A stretch of 20,736 nt of DNA from assembly GCA_964632995.1 (NCBI GenBank), contig CAZWDL010000125.1, positions 1 to 20,736 on the forward strand. Reading direction: 5' to 3'. This document shows positions 7,169-14,400 of this stretch, in pieces. Under the pieces are notes generated by a model. That model worked only from the letters and a program-made list of their open reading frames with translations. It searched no databases and was not told the origin of the DNA. Made by a program: the position numbers and the translations under genes. Source of the DNA: CAZWDL01 sp964632995. Lineage in GTDB: Bacteria > Bacteroidota > Bacteroidia > Chitinophagales > Saprospiraceae. Each line of letters starts with the position of its first letter. Positions within the stretch are counted from its first letter, which is position 1.

Positions 7169-8458
7169 CTACAATTGCTTCCTCAACCCCACTGACAGCC
7201 CCGTGCTCGTATACCGTTGATCGAGGACGTAGGCATCGCGGGTGACGGATTGGGGGTTGATGCGGAAATGGGGTTCGATAAGCAGCTGCAGGTCGTCCTG
7301 CAGTTTGTAGTGGATGCCGATGCCGGCGTACCAGCCGATGCCGATTTCCCGGCGGTAAGCAGGGTAAGTGCCGGAGTCATCGTTGGAGAAGTCGACGGGG
7401 CTGAGGTCATCCGGAGAAAGGAAGTCGCCACGGGCGTCGAAGAGCACATTGAGCAGCGCGCCGCCATTAAAAGCGATGGTCCAGTTTTTCTTACGCCATT
7501 CATAACCCAGCAGGAGGGGAATATCCAACAGTTGGTAATTGTTGCTGGCCATTGCGCGATGGGTTCCCATTTCGATGAGGGTGTCAGTACCGATAATTTC
7601 TCCACTGGGACCGTAAACATTGGTAATGGTGATTTTCTCCTTACTGTTGTCCGTAAAATCGAAATGTTCGTTGTACCGCGTAAACTGCAGGCCGGTCCGC
7701 AGGGCTACGCCAACGGGGGAGACGAGCGTGAAGCGTGCACCGGTGGTGAAAGAGACCTGGGGGGTTTCCGTCCTGCGCCGGGCGGCGGCATAATCTTCAA
7801 ATTCCGGGCCGTTGGCTTCGAGGCTCCGGGTTTGCAGGGTGGGGCCGATATGCATATCGGCATAGATGCGCCAGTGACGGTGCTGGCCGAAACGTACGCA
7901 TTGCGGATCGCGGGGGAGCATAATGATTTTGGGCAGGGAGGCTGCACCGAATGAGGCTTTTTGTTTAGCAGAGGGCGGTGCGGCCGCCACGGGTTCGGGA
8001 AGTGGAGTGATAGCAGTAGCGGTAGTAGCATTGGCCGGCGCCGAACGCTTTTTCTGAGCGGGGGAAAGAGAAGCGGAGGCCACCATGGGGGCTGGTGTAG
8101 CCCTGTTCCGGCTTATATCCGGCGCGGGTGCAGGCGGTATCGGGGGTAGCGCTTGCAATGCAGGCAGCGGCGCTTGCAGGGAGTGACTGGCCAGAGCTTT
8201 CGATGATCCGGCAATCGGAATAGGAAAGCTGCGCAGGGGAGGCACAGTATCCGGCCAGAGCAGGATGCCGGCAATGCTGCCGCTGAAAAGAAACAGCATA
8301 AGGAGTAGGACGGGCCATTGTCGGCGCGCCTGTACGCGGGTACGGTGGTGCCAGTTGCGGCGCTGATCGATTTCCGCCCACAAGTGCATGGAAGAGGAGG
8401 TTTCGTGTTCTTCCAGCCGCCGCCGGAACAGGTCATCTATGGGATTACGTGGGTTCAT
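7169..8458 (-). CDS. Inner-membrane-anchored outer-membrane beta-barrel protein, partner of the ECF sigma factor
   Basis: The ATG at 8458 overlaps the sigma-factor stop as ATGA, so translation is coupled and this start (429 aa) is preferred over an upstream in-frame start. Residues 1-48 are charged and probably cytoplasmic (LFRRRLEEHE, LWAEIDQRRNWHHRTR). Residues 49-68 form one transmembrane helix (WPVLLLMLFLFSGSIAGILL). About 70-190 is a low-complexity Pro/Ala/Ser linker. About 195-429 is a beta-barrel of the PorT/OMP_b-brl type, with alternating strands (WRIYADMHIGPTLQT, VALRTGLQFTRY, LDIPLLLGYEWR, WYAGIGIHYKL) and a terminal strand TGLSVGLRKQL. By position and topology the N-terminus could act as an anti-sigma domain. 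I see no recognised anti-sigma motif, so that role is inferred. No enzyme motif is present. Confidence 0.8.
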   Translation of the reverse strand: MNPRNPIDDLFRRRLEEHETSSSMHLWAEIDQRRNWHHRTRVQARRQWPVLLLMLFLFSGSIAGILLWPDTVPPLRSFPIPIAGSSKALASHSLQAPLPALQALPPIPPAPAPDISRNRATPAPMVASASLSPAQKKRSAPANATTATAITPLPEPVAAAPPSAKQKASFGAASLPKIIMLPRDPQCVRFGQHRHWRIYADMHIGPTLQTRSLEANGPEFEDYAAARRRTETPQVSFTTGARFTLVSPVGVALRTGLQFTRYNEHFDFTDNSKEKITITNVYGPSGEIIGTDTLIEMGTHRAMASNNYQLLDIPLLLGYEWRKKNWTIAFNGGALLNVLFDARGDFLSPDDLSPVDFSNDDSGTYPAYRREIGIGWYAGIGIHYKLQDDLQLLIEPHFRINPQSVTRDAYVLDQRYTSTGLSVGLRKQL

Positions 8459-8994
8459 ACAGCGATCTTTTGCAACTTCATTACCTGTACCTGCAGCCAT
8501 TTCCGCGCCTTGAGCAGCTGGGACCGGGAGGTGGCCTCCTCGATGCCCAGCATATCGGCAACTTCCCGGTGGCTGTATCCTTCGATAGCGTATAAGTTGA
8601 ACACTACGCGGTAACCATCGGGAAGCTGTGCTATCAGCTCGAGCAGCGCTTCTTCGTGCAGGTGAGCAAATATAGATGGTTCGATCGGCAGATCGGCATT
8701 TTCCAGTTCCAGGCCGATCTGTTCCTCCCTGAAGCTTTTTCGCTGGTAGTTCTTCAGGGCGGTGTTAATAACAATGCGACGAATCCATGCTTCAAATGAA
8801 CCTTTGAACTGAAACTTGTGAATGTTGTCAAAAACCTTGATGAAAGCATCCTGCAACACATCTTCGGCCTCCATGCGGTGACGCGTATAGCGCATACACA
8901 CGGAAAGCATCTTACCGGCGAAGCGCCGGAAGACTTCTTGCTGACAGGAACGGTTTTCCCGTAGACAGCCACTTATCAAGTCTTTTTCGCTCAC
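8455..8994 (-). CDS. ECF-type RNA polymerase sigma factor
   Basis: This 179-aa sigma-70 family member redirects RNA polymerase to a special set of promoters. Region 2 (about 20-88) includes the core-binding and -10 recognition helices (RYTRHRMEAEDVLQDAFIKV, FEAWIRRIVINTALKNYQR). Region 4 (about 115-170) has the helix-turn-helix YSHREVADMLGIEEATSRSQ. No region 1 or 3 is present, as expected for the extracytoplasmic-function class. Translation starts at a GTG at 8994 (MSEKDLISGCLREN), the usual N-terminus length for this family. The stop overlaps the start of the following membrane/beta-barrel gene by four bases. No FecR-type anti-sigma and no TonB receptor lie alongside, which argues against the classical iron/polysaccharide relay. 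Family call is very secure; the regulon is unknown. Confidence 0.93.
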   Translation of the reverse strand: MSEKDLISGCLRENRSCQQEVFRRFAGKMLSVCMRYTRHRMEAEDVLQDAFIKVFDNIHKFQFKGSFEAWIRRIVINTALKNYQRKSFREEQIGLELENADLPIEPSIFAHLHEEALLELIAQLPDGYRVVFNLYAIEGYSHREVADMLGIEEATSRSQLLKARKWLQVQVMKLQKIAV

Positions 8995-9143
8995 AAGAGT
9001 TCAATTAGAACTGGTCCTCATCTCACAAAATACACCTTAATTTTAAGATCATCTGATGAATGATAAGGAAAATCAATGACAAGCACTTATTTTTCCGTTT
9101 TTTTCTTTAACGTTTTTTTTGGAATTAAATTTCCCCTTCCCGT

Positions 9144-9560
9144 ATGGATGCCCAACAACGAGCGGAACAGATCGTCGAAAAAATGTACGAAAAAGATGCT
9201 TTCAGTCAATGGCTGGGCATAGAGCGCCTAAGCGTTTCTCCCGGGGAATGTACGTTGCGTATGCGAATCCGGCCCGAGATGCTCAACGGTTTCGGCATTG
9301 CCCACGGGGCGATCACTTACGCACTGGCCGACAGTGCGCTGGCCTTCGCCTCTAATTCGCAGGGGCGGCAGGCGGTCAGTGTAGAGACCTCTATCTCCCA
9401 TACCGTACCCTTGCATCCCGATGAGTTGATCGTCGCCGTAGCGAAGGAGGAACACCTTAGCTATAAAATCGGTATTTACCGGGTCGAAGTCAAGAAAGAA
9501 GAGGGGGACATTGTGGCTTTATTTAAAGGAACGGTGTACCGTAAGGATGAGGAGTGGTAA
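9144..9560 (+). CDS. paaI: PaaI-family hotdog thioesterase
   Basis: This 138-aa single hotdog-fold enzyme would hydrolyse acyl-CoA thioesters, in the PaaI family typically aryl-acetyl-CoA intermediates, in the cytosol. The signature MLNGFGIAHGAITYALADSA spans residues 46-65. It includes Asn48, His54-Gly55 and Asp63, the residues that bind and activate the thioester in PaaI enzymes. The later VSVETSISHTVPLHP stretch and the conserved C-terminal strand (IYRVEVKKEEGDIVALFKGT) complete the fold. Length matches PaaI (about 140 aa). No other phenylacetate-pathway gene is in the window, so the substrate is uncertain and a housekeeping CoA-release role is just as likely. It is transcribed away from the ECF sigma gene and converges on the TetR gene 45 bases beyond its stop. 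Confidence 0.88.
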   Translation: MDAQQRAEQIVEKMYEKDAFSQWLGIERLSVSPGECTLRMRIRPEMLNGFGIAHGAITYALADSALAFASNSQGRQAVSVETSISHTVPLHPDELIVAVAKEEHLSYKIGIYRVEVKKEEGDIVALFKGTVYRKDEEW

Positions 9561-9605
9561 AAAGCATTTTGTGCCGAAGTGGGTTGACGGTTCCGCAGCA
9601 CTCGA

Positions 9606-10193
9606 TCAGTGCATGAGTACTTTTTCCATGAGGTACTTGAGAAAAACCTCCAGCGGATAAGCATTCCGGCTGGGCTTCATTTTGACGAGCGCGCCCTGCC
9701 AGCTATTGGTGATAAATTCGGCTAGCCCGGCGGTATCTGTATCCGCAGGGAGCTCACCGGCGGCAACGGCTTCCTGCAGACAGGCATCGAATCGCGCTTT
9801 GAAGGCTTCCAGGGTATCGTAGGTAGCCTGGCTAATAGCCGGATTGACGTCACCGAGCTCCGAACTGAAGTTGCCGGCCAGACAGCCGTAGCGGTATTCG
9901 AATTTTTCCTGCATCCGTTCGATCAGGTGCTCAAAAAAAAGGCGGATCCGTGACAAAGGCAGGTGGCTGCTGTTCTGTAGAATGCCTTCCAGTCTTTGAA
10001 TAGTGCCCTTCTCGTAATGCTTGAGTATGGCCAGCCCAAACTCTTCTTTGCTTTTGAAGTGATTGTAAAAAGAGCCCTTGGGTATACTGATGGCATCGGT
10101 GATTTCTTTGATGCCCGTGGCATTGAAACCGTTGAGGTGAATGAGTTCCAGTCCCTTTTTGATGATATCCTCCCGATTGATCTTTCTTCTCAT
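9606..10193 (-). CDS. TetR/AcrR-family transcriptional repressor (NemR-like)
   Basis: This 195-aa protein is probably a dimeric, ligand-released repressor. The N-terminal DNA-binding domain (about 5-55) has the canonical helix-turn-helix GIKEITDAISIPKGSFYNHF followed by KSKEEFGLAIL. The ligand-binding half contains YRYGCLAGNFSSELGD and WQGALVKMKPSRNAYPLEVF, which resemble the NemR/LmrA-type C-terminal domain. Cys103, in YGCLAGN, falls where some NemR-type proteins have a redox-sensitive cysteine, but that is only an analogy. The gene lies 60 bases downstream of the Crp/Fnr gene on the same strand, so they may be co-transcribed. Two dyads lie in that gap and a third upstream of crp, suggesting autoregulation. 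No obvious efflux or reductase target is adjacent. Confidence 0.92.
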   Translation of the reverse strand: MRRKINREDIIKKGLELIHLNGFNATGIKEITDAISIPKGSFYNHFKSKEEFGLAILKHYEKGTIQRLEGILQNSSHLPLSRIRLFFEHLIERMQEKFEYRYGCLAGNFSSELGDVNPAISQATYDTLEAFKARFDACLQEAVAAGELPADTDTAGLAEFITNSWQGALVKMKPSRNAYPLEVFLKYLMEKVLMH

Positions 10194-10195
10194 GA

Positions 10196-10210
10196 TATAT
10201 TTGCAATATA
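10196..10210. promoter_or_regulatory. Perfect dyad immediately upstream of tetR
   Basis: TATATT-TGC-AATATA is a 15-bp inverted repeat with perfect 6-bp arms, ending 2 bases before the tetR ATG. Both size and position fit an autoregulatory TetR operator, though the AT-rich composition makes chance more likely than for a GC-mixed site. Confidence 0.4.
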
Positions 10211-10215
10211 GCCTG

Positions 10216-10230
10216 TGTCCCTTCAGGACA
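10216..10230. promoter_or_regulatory. TGTCC-N5-GGACA dyad between crp and tetR
   Basis: TGTCC (10216-10220) and GGACA (10226-10230) form an inverted repeat. Its minus-strand reading TGTCCTGAAGGGACA differs by a single inserted base from a second site at 11079-11094 upstream of crp. This is a candidate binding site for one of the two adjacent regulators. Confidence 0.45.
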
Positions 10231-10253
10231 ATCTAAAAAACAGCTTCCCATAC

Positions 10254-10964
10254 TTAATCTTCTTTCACCGTTTCCCGGGCGATTTGTTTGAGTTGGCCCA
10301 GGTCCCTGACGAGCAAGCGGCGACGGTTGAAGGTAATTACATCACCACGGCGAAGATCGTTCAGAACGGCGTTGACGGTCTGTCGCGAAGTGGCCGTAAT
10401 ATTGGCGATGTCCTGATGCGACATGAAGCGACGGATCACCCACTCGAAACCGACTTGCTCTCCCTTTTCTTCAATAAGGCTGACCAGGTAACCCAGTATC
10501 CGGGTCCGGGAACTTTGGAAAACAATGGATTCCAGACGATTTTCCATTTCCACCAACTGACGGCTGAACAAGCTGAGGAAAAACATATTAGTGCTGGAGT
10601 CTTTCCGCATGAGGCGCCACAATTCCGCTACTGGAATGACGCAGATGCTCAGCTTGGTATTCGCTATGGCAAAGTTGTGCCGGTTGCTGTTTTCCAGTAG
10701 GGCCCCTTCTCCAAAAAACTCCCCCTTGATAAAAAACTTTTTGATTAGCTCTTTACCCTCGGTGCTGTAGCTTACTGTTTTTACCCGCCCGTCATGAATA
10801 AAGTAAATCTCCTGGGCATTTTCTTCAGGCGTGTAGATGATTTCTCCCTTGCGAAATTGTTTCTTCGGAAACTTCCCGATCTTCTCGTACAAAGGATGCT
10901 TGGCTTGAATGGATAAAGGTTTGTCGTTGCTCTTGTAGGGAAGGAAAGATTTGGTGGCAAGCAT
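10254..10964 (-). CDS. Crp/Fnr-family transcriptional regulator
   Basis: This 236-aa regulator has a cyclic-nucleotide-binding-like beta-roll (about 28-120, with GRVKTVSYSTEGKELIKKFF and GEFFGEGALLENSNR). A long dimerisation helix follows (about 120-155). The C-terminal Crp winged helix (about 160-225) has recognition-helix region MSHQDIANITATSRQTVNAV. In the family the equivalent of Gly-Glu in the cNMP pocket is present (FGEGAL), but the Arg-Ser pair that contacts cAMP phosphate in E. coli Crp is not evident, so the effector is uncertain. Only one cysteine is present (SICVIP), which excludes an FNR-type iron-sulphur oxygen sensor. The start follows a long gap holding several operator-like dyads. 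It probably leads a crp-tetR transcription unit. Confidence 0.92.
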   Translation of the reverse strand: MLATKSFLPYKSNDKPLSIQAKHPLYEKIGKFPKKQFRKGEIIYTPEENAQEIYFIHDGRVKTVSYSTEGKELIKKFFIKGEFFGEGALLENSNRHNFAIANTKLSICVIPVAELWRLMRKDSSTNMFFLSLFSRQLVEMENRLESIVFQSSRTRILGYLVSLIEEKGEQVGFEWVIRRFMSHQDIANITATSRQTVNAVLNDLRRGDVITFNRRRLLVRDLGQLKQIARETVKED

Positions 10965-11029
10965 AATCCTATGGGTTTCTTGTTTGTAAAATTTAGATAA
11001 GTCAAACTTTTATTACTTCTGTAAATATA

Positions 11030-11044
11030 ATGACCGGTCGTCAT
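11030..11044. promoter_or_regulatory. ATGAC-N5-GTCAT dyad, TetR-operator-like
   Basis: ATGAC (11030-11034) and GTCAT (11040-11044) flank CGGTC, and the palindrome GACCGGTC overlaps it (11032-11039). GACCGGTC-containing dyads are typical of several TetR-family operators. It sits 66-80 bases upstream of the crp start, a suitable place for a repressor acting on crp-tetR. Confidence 0.4.
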
Positions 11045-11078
11045 ATTTTCAAGATTTCAAACCTGAACTTCATGAGAT

Positions 11079-11094
11079 TGTCCTGTAAGGGACA
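11079..11094. promoter_or_regulatory. TGTCC-N6-GGACA dyad upstream of crp
   Basis: TGTCCTGTAAGGGACA is an inverted repeat nearly identical to the one between crp and tetR. It lies 115-130 bases upstream of crp and about 70 bases upstream of the plus-strand promoter at 11164, so it could affect either direction. Confidence 0.4.
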
Positions 11095-11163
11095 TTTTGA
11101 AGAGGAGAGATCGAGGTTAATTTTTACAACGATGGTTTCCAGATTTTCTGCTTCTATATTTTT

Positions 11164-11194
11164 TTGGCAATTATTAAAAATATGTCTATATTTG
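11164..11194 (+). promoter_or_regulatory. Bacteroidota-type promoter for the secreted-protein gene
   Basis: TTG (11164-11166) and TATATTTG (11187-11194) are separated by exactly 20 bases, a full match to TTG-N20-TAnnTTTG. Transcription should begin near 11201. The predicted leader to the ATG at 11427 is about 226 bases, unusually long. Confidence 0.55.
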
Positions 11195-11426
11195 TTCTAC
11201 TCAATTATAATTCACTACGCCGCCCGTTTTTTCTGTTTCCCCGGTTTTGTACATGTCTCTTTATCCCAATGTGTTTATTTACTAATTGGAGTTAACGGCT
11301 AATGTCATCTCCCCCCTTTGGCACAAGTTGTTTCCATAAGGCTGATTTTTGTGAGTTGCTTAAAGCACGCTTCTGTCCCCCTGTAATGTCCGTGTGCAAT
11401 TTTTTAACAAAATCAGATCAAACACA

Positions 11427-14400
11427 ATGAGACACATTTTCCCAAAAACAAGGAGGTGCGCACAGCATTTCCTCTTTCTTCCAGTTTCCCTCCGCGCGGA
11501 GCTGCAGTTTTTTTCAATGATCGGAATGCTTTTTATGCTTTTGTCTTTTATACCGGGGCAGCTCCGGGCAGAAGGCAGCAGAGAAGTAGCGCCTTCGGAG
11601 AGTGATTTTACCATGTTGTTGACCGGCCGGGAAGATTTCAGTGACTTTGCCGCCTTTGATGGCCCGGCGGACAGTCGACTTTATTTCAGGGTGCTCCAGG
11701 AGGGCGAGCTGCTCTTTTTAGGGCTGAGCGCTGAGTACGACGAGGCCGGTAATCCCTTCGAGGATTTGGAAGCGAGCGCTTATCGCTTCCGCATCCGCCG
11801 GATGCATCCAGGAGGAGATGATCCTACCGTTCACGGGCCTTTTCAGATCGATGCCGGCCTGGCCAACGTCAGCGGATGGAACGACGCGGTATTCGGAGCC
11901 TACGATACCGGCCTGACCTTGCCCAATCCGGCAAAGGATAATATGGAGGATTTCGTTTTCCGCTTCGCAGCAGACAGCCCAGGCGATTACTACATCGAAT
12001 TTGAGGATGCCGATGAGGATGATGGTAATCCAAAGGTATTGATCGGCTACTGGGACTTTACCGTGGTTCGCGGCGATCAGCCGGTTCCCGGTCGCGTATA
12101 TTCGCGTAACTGGGCCTTCCGTACACCGGTAGAGGATGGCTCCCAGGCGCCCGACTGTTCCTGGGACCGCCGCTTCAACGCTGCGCTTTACTCCTATACC
12201 AGCGACGGTTTTGTTTCCCGTATCGATTTTATGAATTCCGGATTTCAGGGACTGGCTTTCACCGTGGCCTTTAACACGAGCGGTCCCGGTGACAGCGGAG
12301 ACATCATGGCCGACCGCCGATCCCGGCCCGCCGTCAATGTTACGGAAGAGGCTGCCGAGCACCTGATTTTTCTCAACGAACCGGATCCGGAGGGCTTCCC
12401 CGACGGAGAATGTGGCGCCCTGATGGCGCCCGAAGGGTTCACCTGTGACGACGAAGGCAATTATTGCTTTGAAGTGGAGGTCACCCGGGTCGGGCAGGTA
12501 GAGCTCATTCTGGATTTTAATAAAAACGGACGCTACGATCCCGGTACGGAAGATGTCATGCTGGGGCATTCTTTTTTCGGTTCCGATGAATTGGCTACCT
12601 GCATAGCCTGGGACGGCATCAAAGGTAACGGTGAAACGCTGACTTTTGGGGAAAGGGCCGACCTGATCTACATCTACACCCAGGGCGTGCAGCACTGGTC
12701 GGTATACGATGCCGAATTCCTCAAAGAAGGGTTCTGCGTCGAAGCGGTACGTCCCATTTGCGGAAGCAGCCTAACCAATGTGTTGTACTGGGATGATACG
12801 CTGATTCCGGAAGATCCCGGCACCGGCCAGCCCAAAAGCGGGCTCAACGGCTGTGTCTGCCGCGTCGACGGATGCCGCAGCTGGAATTACTTCGACCCGA
12901 ATCAGCCCTGCGGCCCCGGGCTGCAGGATCCGCCTACGGAAGGCTATGGCGACAAGAGCACGCTCAACACCTGGTGGTTTGCCGGTCTCAGCAAAAGCAC
13001 GCTGGCGGATATATCCTTTTTTACCTGCAAAATAAACGCTGACAGCGAAGGCGAAATATGCTATGACCTGGCCACTACCTTCACCGTTGAGGTGAGCGGC
13101 GCTTCGGGAACGCTGGAATACGAATGGTCCGGCCCGGAAGGCTACGAAGGCAGTGAGGAAGCCGACTCCGGCCCCCTGTCTATCCCCGGCGAATACTGCG
13201 TGACTGTGACCGATGAGAACGGTTGCCAAACCACTTGTTGCCGGACCCTCGAAGTGGGTGAGGCCATAGAACTGGAATGCGAAAGTGAAGCAGTGAACTG
13301 CGCCGGAGCCGAAGACGGCAGAATCATCGCTATGGCCAGCGGCGGCGCCGGCGATTTTAAATTCATGGTCGAGGATGTGGGAACCAACGACGAAGGCACC
13401 TTTGAAGGCTTACCCGCAGGAAGCTATTCCCTGGCCGTTATTGATAAAAACGGATGCGCCGCTGTTTGTGAGGTGACTATCGAAGAACCCCAGGCCATCG
13501 AATGCGAAGTGGAACTGCTGGGAGCAGCCACCTGTGCAGGAGGTGAGGACGGATCGGCCCGCGTGACGGCTACCGGCGGTACGGGTGATTATAGCTACGA
13601 GTGGGACAACGGCGAGACGGAAGCTGAGGCCACTGTGCTGAGCCAGGGCGCTCACATGGTTACCGTTACGGATGAGGCCGGCTGCAAAGCCGTTTGTGTG
13701 ATCGATGTGCCCGGACCGGAGATAGAGCTGATCTGCCCGTCTGACCTGGAAGTGGAATGTGGCGACGAAGACCGCATGAGCCAAATCAGTCGCTGGCTGA
13801 AAAAAGCCGAAGTGATCAACACCTGTGAAGAAGCCTTTGTGATGCACGATTACAACCCGGAGAACTTTACCGGCGCCTGCCCGCAAACCCAGGAAGTCAC
13901 TTTCACTTTCATGAAAGACGACGGCAGTGAACTGAGCTGTAGTGCGACCATCCGGATCGTCGATGAGACGGCACCGGAGTTGAGCTGCGAGAATCTGGAG
14001 CTGGAAGGCTGTGACCCCGAATTGCCGGGTATTGATGAACTGGTGGAACTGGGCAAGCTCGAAGCGTTTGATGCTTGTAGCGAGGTTGAAATAGAGCTGG
14101 TCAGCAACTCAGAGATCCGCATTGAAGGCTGTCGCCGCGAGCAGGACTTTACCTATAAAGCTATTGATGAATGCGGACTGGAATCGGAGGCCTGTACCCT
14201 GGCTATCAGCTGGATCAGCAGCGTCGCCCCCGTTTGCGAGATAGAAGAAGAAACCCGCCCCGCCGGATTCTGTGGGGAAGAGATAAAGGTGGAAGATTAC
14301 AGGCATCTTGTTTGGACCGACGGTGATGAATGCGGGGATCTGACCGTCGGGCAATCGCCGGCTCCCGGCGCTAGAGTGACCCTGGAGTCGCCCGGACTAT

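Larger units (their letters stand above)
10965..11426. other. 462-bp divergent regulatory gap between crp and the large secreted-protein gene
   Basis: No credible gene is seen here; the short plus-strand frames have AT-rich, non-protein-like composition. The gap holds a TetR-like dyad (11030-11044), a TGTCC-N6-GGACA dyad (11079-11094) and a good plus-strand promoter (11164-11194). About 226 bases of untranslated leader follow before the ATG at 11427. Confidence 0.6.

Noticed and set aside
8459..8500. Extension of the beta-barrel protein start by 14 codons to 8500
   Set aside because: The ATG at 8458 forms a classic ATGA overlap with the sigma stop; the extension lies within the sigma coding region and adds no conserved residues.
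10216..10230. FNR/Crp consensus box
   Set aside because: TGTCC-N5-GGACA matches neither TTGAT-N4-ATCAA nor TGTGA-N6-TCACA, and the Crp/Fnr protein here lacks FNR cysteines, so no classical name was assigned.
11030..11302. 90-codon plus-strand frame in the crp divergent gap
   Set aside because: It starts inside a dyad, overlaps the promoter at 11164-11194 and has no plausible domain, so it is taken as non-coding.
11394..11426. GTG start for the large secreted protein
   Set aside because: The extra 11 residues lengthen an already long n-region of the signal peptide; the ATG at 11427 is sufficient.
11718..12695. 325-codon minus-strand frame inside the large secreted-protein gene
   Set aside because: Antisense to a continuous 1301-codon gene with signal peptide and sorting domain; no motif of its own.
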